A stretch of DNA of 43,831 nucleotides, from the NCBI GenBank assembly GCA_947631095.1, contig CANRJX010000004.1, positions 1 to 43,831 of the forward strand, in the 5' to 3' direction. Shown here one piece after another: positions 38,413-43,831 of this stretch. This DNA comes from an uncultured Wohlfahrtiimonas sp. GTDB lineage: Bacteria > Pseudomonadota > Gammaproteobacteria > Cardiobacteriales > Wohlfahrtiimonadaceae. Position 1 is the first letter of the stretch. Each line of letters begins with the position of its first letter. The position numbers and the translations under genes are program-made. The notes below the pieces were generated by a model. The model saw only the letters and a list, made by a program, of their open reading frames with translations, was not told where the DNA came from and did not search any database.

Positions 38413-40287
38413 TTGAAATATAACGGAAGAGATATCATCGTTTTGATTGTGGCTATACTTGGTGTATTGCTTGTATTTCAAAACTTTGGCAGTTCACCAG
38501 GACAGGGGCTCGCTTATTCAGAGTTTTTAAATGCGATTGAAGATGGTCGTGTTAAAGAGGTAACGATCTCTGGACCTGAAATTAGTGGTGTTTATAGTAG
38601 TGGTCAACGATTCACAACTTATAACCCTGAAACTAGTAATGGCATGTTGATTGATGTATTGCGTGCGAAGGATGTCACCATTGTTGGTAAAGAAATTCGT
38701 TCACGTGGTATTTTGTTGTCGATCATCTTGAACTTACTACCAATTTTGATTTTATTTGGACTCATCATGTTTATGATGCGCCAATCATCAGGTGGTGGTA
38801 AAAATCCAATGAGTTTTGGTAAATCAAAAGCTCGCATGATTTCTCCTGATGAAATTAAAACACGTTTTTCAGATGTTGCAGGTGCGGATGAAGCTAAACA
38901 AGAAGTGGGTGAAATTGTCGATTTCTTAAGAGAGCCAACACGTTTCCAACGCTTAGGTGGAAAAATGCCAAAAGGTATCTTGATGGTAGGGCCGCCAGGT
39001 ACAGGTAAGACATTATTAGCAAAAGCAATTGCAGGTGAAGCAGGTGTACCATTCTTCTCAATTTCTGGTTCTGACTTCATGGAAATGTTTGTGGGCGTAG
39101 GTGCTGCTCGTGTTCGAGATATGTTTGAACAAGCAAAAAAACATGCGCCATGCATTATCTTTATCGATGAAATTGATGCTGTTGGTCGCCATCGTGGTTC
39201 AGGCTTAGGTGGTGGTCATGATGAGCGTGAGCAAACATTAAACCAAATGTTAGTAGAAATGGATGGCTTTGGTGATAACTCAGGAATTATTATTATTGCA
39301 GCAACTAACCGTGTTGATGTATTAGATCCTGCATTATTGCGCCCAGGTCGTTTTGATAGACAAGTAGTGGTTCCATTACCAGACATTAAAGGCCGTGAAG
39401 CAATTTTAAAAGTACATTTACGTAAAATTCCTTTGGCGAATGATGTTGATGTATTGAGCTTAGCTAAAGGTACGCCTGGTTTTTCAGGTGCTGATTTGGC
39501 TAACCTTGCGAATGAGGCTGCTTTGTTTGCCGCTCGCAAGAACAAAGATGAAGTCAATATGGGCGACATTGAAGAAGCTAAAGATAAAATCTTTATGGGT
39601 GCAGAGCGTCGTTCATTAATGATGACAGCAGATGAAATGAAGCTAACTGCTTATCATGAAGCTGGTCATGCGATTATTGCTTATCGATTGAAATCAGATC
39701 CTGTGTATAAAGTAACCATTATTCCAAGAGGAAGGGCTTTGGGTGTAACTTGGACCTTGCCTGAAAATGATAGTGTTAGTCAGTCTCGTGAATGGTTGAA
39801 TAATAAAATGGCAATGGTATTCGGTGGTCGTATCGCTGAAGAGCTCATTTTTGGATATGATAAAGTGACAACTGGTGCAATGAGTGATATTCAACACTCT
39901 ACAAGCATGGCTCGTAACATGGTTACTAAGTGGGGATTGTCAGATAAAGTAGGTTTCTTATTCTACGGTGAAGGTGATGGCGGTGCTATGGGTAGACCTT
40001 CTTCTCAATCAGCTATTTCTGATGAAACTGCGCGAATTATTGATGAAGAAGTGAAGCGTATTATCGAAGATAACTATGCTAGAGCCAAAAAAGTTTTAGA
40101 AGATGATTTGCCAAGATTACATCGTATGGCAGATGTTCTATTAGACATTGAAACTATTGATGCTGATCAGGTTGACGATATTATGAATGATCGTGAATTG
40201 CGCTCATCTTCTTTGAATAGTAAGTCAAAAAATGGCGACAATACGCCTAAAGCGGAACCAACTCCACCAACTTTAGACTTTGTTTAA
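38413..40287 (+). CDS. ftsH: ATP-dependent zinc metalloprotease FtsH (TTG start)
   Basis: [51 protein letters not shown] zinc motif; TTG preceded by AGAGG. Confidence 0.96.
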   Translation: MKYNGRDIIVLIVAILGVLLVFQNFGSSPGQGLAYSEFLNAIEDGRVKEVTISGPEISGVYSSGQRFTTYNPETSNGMLIDVLRAKDVTIVGKEIRSRGILLSIILNLLPILILFGLIMFMMRQSSGGGKNPMSFGKSKARMISPDEIKTRFSDVAGADEAKQEVGEIVDFLREPTRFQRLGGKMPKGILMVGPPGTGKTLLAKAIAGEAGVPFFSISGSDFMEMFVGVGAARVRDMFEQAKKHAPCIIFIDEIDAVGRHRGSGLGGGHDEREQTLNQMLVEMDGFGDNSGIIIIAATNRVDVLDPALLRPGRFDRQVVVPLPDIKGREAILKVHLRKIPLANDVDVLSLAKGTPGFSGADLANLANEAALFAARKNKDEVNMGDIEEAKDKIFMGAERRSLMMTADEMKLTAYHEAGHAIIAYRLKSDPVYKVTIIPRGRALGVTWTLPENDSVSQSREWLNNKMAMVFGGRIAEELIFGYDKVTTGAMSDIQHSTSMARNMVTKWGLSDKVGFLFYGEGDGGAMGRPSSQSAISDETARIIDEEVKRIIEDNYARAKKVLEDDLPRLHRMADVLLDIETIDADQVDDIMNDRELRSSSLNSKSKNGDNTPKAEPTPPTLDFV

Positions 40288-40300
40288 TTAATTTAAAAAG

Positions 40301-40330
40301 AAAAGCCTCTGTTGTTACAGAGGCTTTTTT
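40301..40330 (+). terminator. Rho-independent terminator after ftsH
   Basis: AAAAGCCTCTG-TTGTTA-CAGAGGCTTTTTT. Confidence 0.85.
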
Positions 40331-40407
40331 GCATTCTGTCATTAGTCATTTTGTAATTCATTTTATATGTCTTATCATAACGTACTTTATATTTAAAAAA
40401 ATTGAAC

Positions 40408-41760
40408 ATGAAAACTACCCAAACACTCAATCGAAGTTTAAAAAATCGACATATTCAAATGATCGCCCTTGGTGGATGTATTGGCACGGGGCTTTTTTAT
40501 GGAACCGCTGAATCTATTCCGTTGGCAGGGCCGGGTTTAATTCTTGGTTATTTGTTGGGTGGATTTGTCATTTATATGATCATGCGAATGATTGGGGAAA
40601 TGGCAACTGAAGAGCCGGTGTCAGGAGCATTCAGCTATTTTGCGAATAAATATTGTGGTGGATATGCAGGATTTTTGGCGGGTTGGAACTATTGGCTGCT
40701 CTATATTTTGGTGAGCATGGCAGAGCTTTCTGCGATAGGAAAATATATTTTATTATGGTTTCCTGATGTGCCTGTTTGGTTTACGGTTTTAGCCACGATT
40801 ATCATCATTACTGCAATTAATTTAGCAAGCGTAAAGTTTTTTGGTGAAACAGAGTTTTGGTTAGCATTAATTAAAGTATTAGCTGTTGTCGGTATGATCG
40901 TTTTTGGCTTATTTTTAGTGGCTAAAGGCTTATTTATTTCTGATTCGACAGTTAAAATTTCTAACTTATGGGAACATGGCTCTGGCGGACTCAGCAATGT
41001 TTTTCCTAACGGTGCTTGGGGTGTTTGGGTGTCATTAGTCATTGTAATGTTTTCGTTTGGTGGAACTGAAATGATTGCGATTGCTGCAGCTGAGGCAGAA
41101 GAGCCAGAAAAAACGATTCCTATCGCGATTAAGCAGGTCATGTGGCGCATATTATTGTTTTATGTGGGTTCCATTATTATCATGTTGGTTTTAGTGCCTT
41201 GGACTGATATTAAAGCTGGAATTAGTCCATTTGTATTAGTATTTGATCAACTGGGTTTGCCAAATGTTGCAGGAATATTGAATTTTATTATTTTGACAGC
41301 AGCCATCTCGGTTTATAACAGTGGAATCTATAGTAATGGCCGTATGCTATTTGGTTTGGCTGAACAAAAGCAGGCACCAAAAGTATTTTTGAAGCTGAGT
41401 AAAAATAATGTTCCATATGCAGCGATTTTGTTTTCATCAGCATGTACATTAATCGCTGTTGTGATCAATCTTTTAGTGCCAAATGGTGCATTTATGATTG
41501 TAATGTCTGTAGCGATTGCCGCTGCTGTTATCACATGGGCATTAATCATTATTATGCATTTGCGCTTTAGAAAAGCGAATATGGATAAAAAGTTGAAATT
41601 TAAAACACCTTTCTTTCCATATGTGAATTATTTTTGTTTGATTTTTTTAGTTGTCGTTATTGGTGCAATGACGCAATTAAATAGCTTTAAACCCGCTGTG
41701 ATCGTATTGCCGTGTTGGCTATTGCTAACATATATCGGCTATGTAATCAGTAAAAAATAG
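40408..41760 (+). CDS. APC-superfamily amino acid permease (AroP/PheP-like)
   Basis: LKNRHIQMIALGGCIGTGLFYGTAESIPLAGPGLILGYLLGG; ATG at 40408 preferred over TTG at 40402. Confidence 0.85.
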   Translation: MKTTQTLNRSLKNRHIQMIALGGCIGTGLFYGTAESIPLAGPGLILGYLLGGFVIYMIMRMIGEMATEEPVSGAFSYFANKYCGGYAGFLAGWNYWLLYILVSMAELSAIGKYILLWFPDVPVWFTVLATIIIITAINLASVKFFGETEFWLALIKVLAVVGMIVFGLFLVAKGLFISDSTVKISNLWEHGSGGLSNVFPNGAWGVWVSLVIVMFSFGGTEMIAIAAAEAEEPEKTIPIAIKQVMWRILLFYVGSIIIMLVLVPWTDIKAGISPFVLVFDQLGLPNVAGILNFIILTAAISVYNSGIYSNGRMLFGLAEQKQAPKVFLKLSKNNVPYAAILFSSACTLIAVVINLLVPNGAFMIVMSVAIAAAVITWALIIIMHLRFRKANMDKKLKFKTPFFPYVNYFCLIFLVVVIGAMTQLNSFKPAVIVLPCWLLLTYIGYVISKK

Positions 41761-41795
41761 AAACATTATCTCATTAATTTTTGTAGATTTTAGCT

Positions 41796-43715
41796 ATGTT
41801 AAAACATAATCAATTGGAATTACTAAGTCCTGCACGCGACATTGAAATTGGACGTGAGACAATTTTGCACGGAGCAGATGCCGTTTATATTGGTGGACCA
41901 AGCTTTGGTGCTCGCTATAATGCAGAAAATAGCGTATCAGATATTGCAAAGCTAGTAGAGTTTGCTCATCAATATCACTCTAAAATTTTTGTGACTATGA
42001 ATACTATTATTCATGATAATGAATTACCTATTGTCCGAAAGCAGATTCATGAATTATATGATGCTGGTGTGGATGCTTTAATTGTGCAGGATATGGGAAT
42101 TTTAAAGTTAGACATTCCACCAATTGAGTTGCATGCATCAACGCAAACAGATATTCGAACATTAAATCGAGCAAAATTTTTGTCGAAAGTTGGCTTTTCA
42201 CAGTTAGTTTTAGCACGTGAATTGTCCTTAAAAGAAATTAAAGCTATACATGAAGCTGTGGATACACCATTAGAATTCTTTATTCATGGTGCATTGTGTG
42301 TGGCTTTTTCTGGTCAGTGTTATATTTCTCATGCAGATACAGGCAGAAGTGCTAATCGCGGTGATTGTTCGCAAGCATGCCGTTTGCCATATACATTGAA
42401 AGATAAAGAAGGGCGAGTGGTTGCGTTTGATAAACACCTATTATCAATGAAGGATAATAACCAAACTGAAAACTTGGGTGCTTTGGTTGATGCAGGTATT
42501 CGTTCCTTCAAGATAGAAGGTCGTTATAAAGATATGGCGTACTCTAAAAATATTACTGCTCATTATCGAAAGATGTTGGATCAGTTTTTAGAGGTGAATC
42601 CAGATTATAGTCGTAGTTCATTAGGGGCAACAGTGCATCATTTTATTCCAAATCCTGATAAAACTTTTAATCGAGGATCAACGGATTATTTTGTGAATGC
42701 TCGTAAAGATGATATTGGGGCTTTTGATTCACCCAAATTTCGTGGTGTTGAAGTTGGCGAAGTGATCAAATTTGGTGGTAATCATTTAGAAGTTAAAACA
42801 TCTGAGCCGTTAGCCAATGGTGATGGATTAAATGTTTTAGTTAAACGAGAAGTCGTAGGTTTTAGAGCCAGTGAAGTGAAAGAAATTGGTGATAAGCATT
42901 ATCTCGTTTATTGGCATGAAGAAGCACCGACAGATATAGAGAAAGTTAAAGTTGGGCAGGCGTTATATCGTAATGCTGATACAGCATGGCAAAAACTTTT
43001 AATGAGAGAGTCATCATCTCGTAAAATAGCGATTGATTTGGCATTTATTGAGGAAAATGGTCAGTATAAAATTATTGTAACGGGTGAAAATAATCTTGTA
43101 TTGCAGCATAAAATTGAGGGTAGTTTTGAAGCTGCGCAGAATGTTGAAAAAAGCATTCAAGGCATCAAAGAGGCATTGCAAAAGCTTGGCGATACAATTT
43201 TTGAGGCTAAAAATATTACGGTAGATGTAAGCACTGTGCCATTTATGCCTAAGAGTTTGTTGAATCAAATTCGACGCGATGCAATTGAAACCGTAAGGCA
43301 CGCTTATATAGATAGTAATGACAGTGGCACTCGTTTATATGAAGGTGATGAGAAAGCTGTATATCCCTCTGAACATATTACATATTTAGAGAATGTTTAT
43401 AATCAAAAAGCACGTGAGTTTTATGAAGAGCATGGCGTTAAATTAATTGAGCCCGCTTATGAAGCGCATCAAGAAAAAGGCGAAGTACCTGTGATGATAA
43501 CTAAACATTGCTTACGTTTTGCTTATAATTTATGTCCTAAACAAGCCAAAGGTGTCACAGGTGTACAGGGGCAGGTGCGAGCAGAACCAATGGTTTTAAT
43601 GCATAATGATGAAGAGATTCGTTTAGAGTTTAAATGTCGTCCATGTGAGATGCATGTCATGGGGAAAATTAAACCTCATATTTTAAAAACCGCGTTAGTA
43701 GGCAGTGGTGCTTAG
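41796..43715 (+). CDS. rlhA: 23S rRNA 5-hydroxycytidine C2501 synthase RlhA (peptidase U32 family)
   Basis: LELLSPARDIEIGRETILHGADAVYIGGPSFGARYNAENS, SANRGDCSQACRLPYTLKD, CLRFAYNLCPKQAKG; 639 aa fits RlhA rather than TrhP. Confidence 0.9.
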   Translation: MLKHNQLELLSPARDIEIGRETILHGADAVYIGGPSFGARYNAENSVSDIAKLVEFAHQYHSKIFVTMNTIIHDNELPIVRKQIHELYDAGVDALIVQDMGILKLDIPPIELHASTQTDIRTLNRAKFLSKVGFSQLVLARELSLKEIKAIHEAVDTPLEFFIHGALCVAFSGQCYISHADTGRSANRGDCSQACRLPYTLKDKEGRVVAFDKHLLSMKDNNQTENLGALVDAGIRSFKIEGRYKDMAYSKNITAHYRKMLDQFLEVNPDYSRSSLGATVHHFIPNPDKTFNRGSTDYFVNARKDDIGAFDSPKFRGVEVGEVIKFGGNHLEVKTSEPLANGDGLNVLVKREVVGFRASEVKEIGDKHYLVYWHEEAPTDIEKVKVGQALYRNADTAWQKLLMRESSSRKIAIDLAFIEENGQYKIIVTGENNLVLQHKIEGSFEAAQNVEKSIQGIKEALQKLGDTIFEAKNITVDVSTVPFMPKSLLNQIRRDAIETVRHAYIDSNDSGTRLYEGDEKAVYPSEHITYLENVYNQKAREFYEEHGVKLIEPAYEAHQEKGEVPVMITKHCLRFAYNLCPKQAKGVTGVQGQVRAEPMVLMHNDEEIRLEFKCRPCEMHVMGKIKPHILKTALVGSGA

Positions 43716-43783
43716 TGGTTAATATTTGATCACATATAAATTTGACAGCAATAATGATGTTGGCTATTATAGCAACCTCTTTC

Positions 43784-43831
43784 GGGTAGTTAGCTCAGCT
43801 GGTAGAGCATCGCCCTTACAAGGCGAGGGTC
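43784..43831 (+). tRNA. tRNA-Val(TAC), 5' part, truncated by window end
   Basis: GGGTAGTTAGCTCAGCTGGTAGAGCATCGCCCTTACAAGGCGAGGGTC; D arm intact, anticodon loop CTTACAA. Confidence 0.93.

Noticed and set aside
38619-39155. 178-aa ORF antisense to ftsH
   Set aside because: Shadow ORF on the opposite strand of a highly conserved gene; proline/serine-rich composition typical of antisense reading, no family motif.
40329-40511. 60-aa ORF overlapping the permease start
   Set aside because: Different frame over the permease N-terminus; the tail reads DRPWWMYWHGAFLWNR, the shifted frame of ALGGCIGTGLF.
40701-41150. 149-aa ORF antisense to the amino acid permease
   Set aside because: Antisense frame of a membrane protein, low-complexity I/T/P composition; no RBS-supported evidence.
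41796-43715. Annotation as collagenase/peptidase or as TrhP (YegQ)
   Set aside because: The length and the C-terminal CLRFAYNLCPKQAKG...CRPCEMHVMGKIK region match RlhA-type U32 proteins; TrhP is shorter.
1-43831. CRISPR arrays, IS elements, integrase/prophage regions
   Set aside because: No regularly spaced direct repeats, transposase or integrase motifs were noticed in the sequence or ORF list.

Overview
AT-rich gammaproteobacterial chromosomal segment, mostly conserved core genes. No IS element, prophage, CRISPR array or rRNA was seen. Left to right: a ugp glycerol-3-phosphate uptake locus with two tandem ugpB genes (the first truncated by the window edge); a YkvI-family membrane protein; an MHS-type MFS transporter, an orphan carbamate kinase and a LysR regulator; a catabolic cluster (amaA-like FAD oxidoreductase, dpkA-like Ldh-family reductase, amaB-like ALDH7, second YkvI paralog, dadA) that can be read as a complete D-lysine -> L-pipecolate -> 2-aminoadipate route; a NYN/PIN-like protein and a small exported protein; a reordered cytochrome c maturation operon (ccmCDEFGHI-AB) followed closely by a tandem-AAA ATPase; folA; an aas-lplT-asmA-like-DUF922 operon; two isolated minor pilin-like genes; yhbY, a small membrane protein, an rsuA-like gene, rlmE and ftsH; an AroP/PheP-type permease; rlhA; and the 5' part of tRNA-Val(TAC). 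The best candidates for follow-up are the pipecolate/D-lysine cluster with its diverged YkvI transporter-like protein and palindromic intergenic DNA, the ccm-linked double-AAA ATPase, and the envelope phospholipid operon. All identifications come from reading motifs and recalled family sequences; no search was run.
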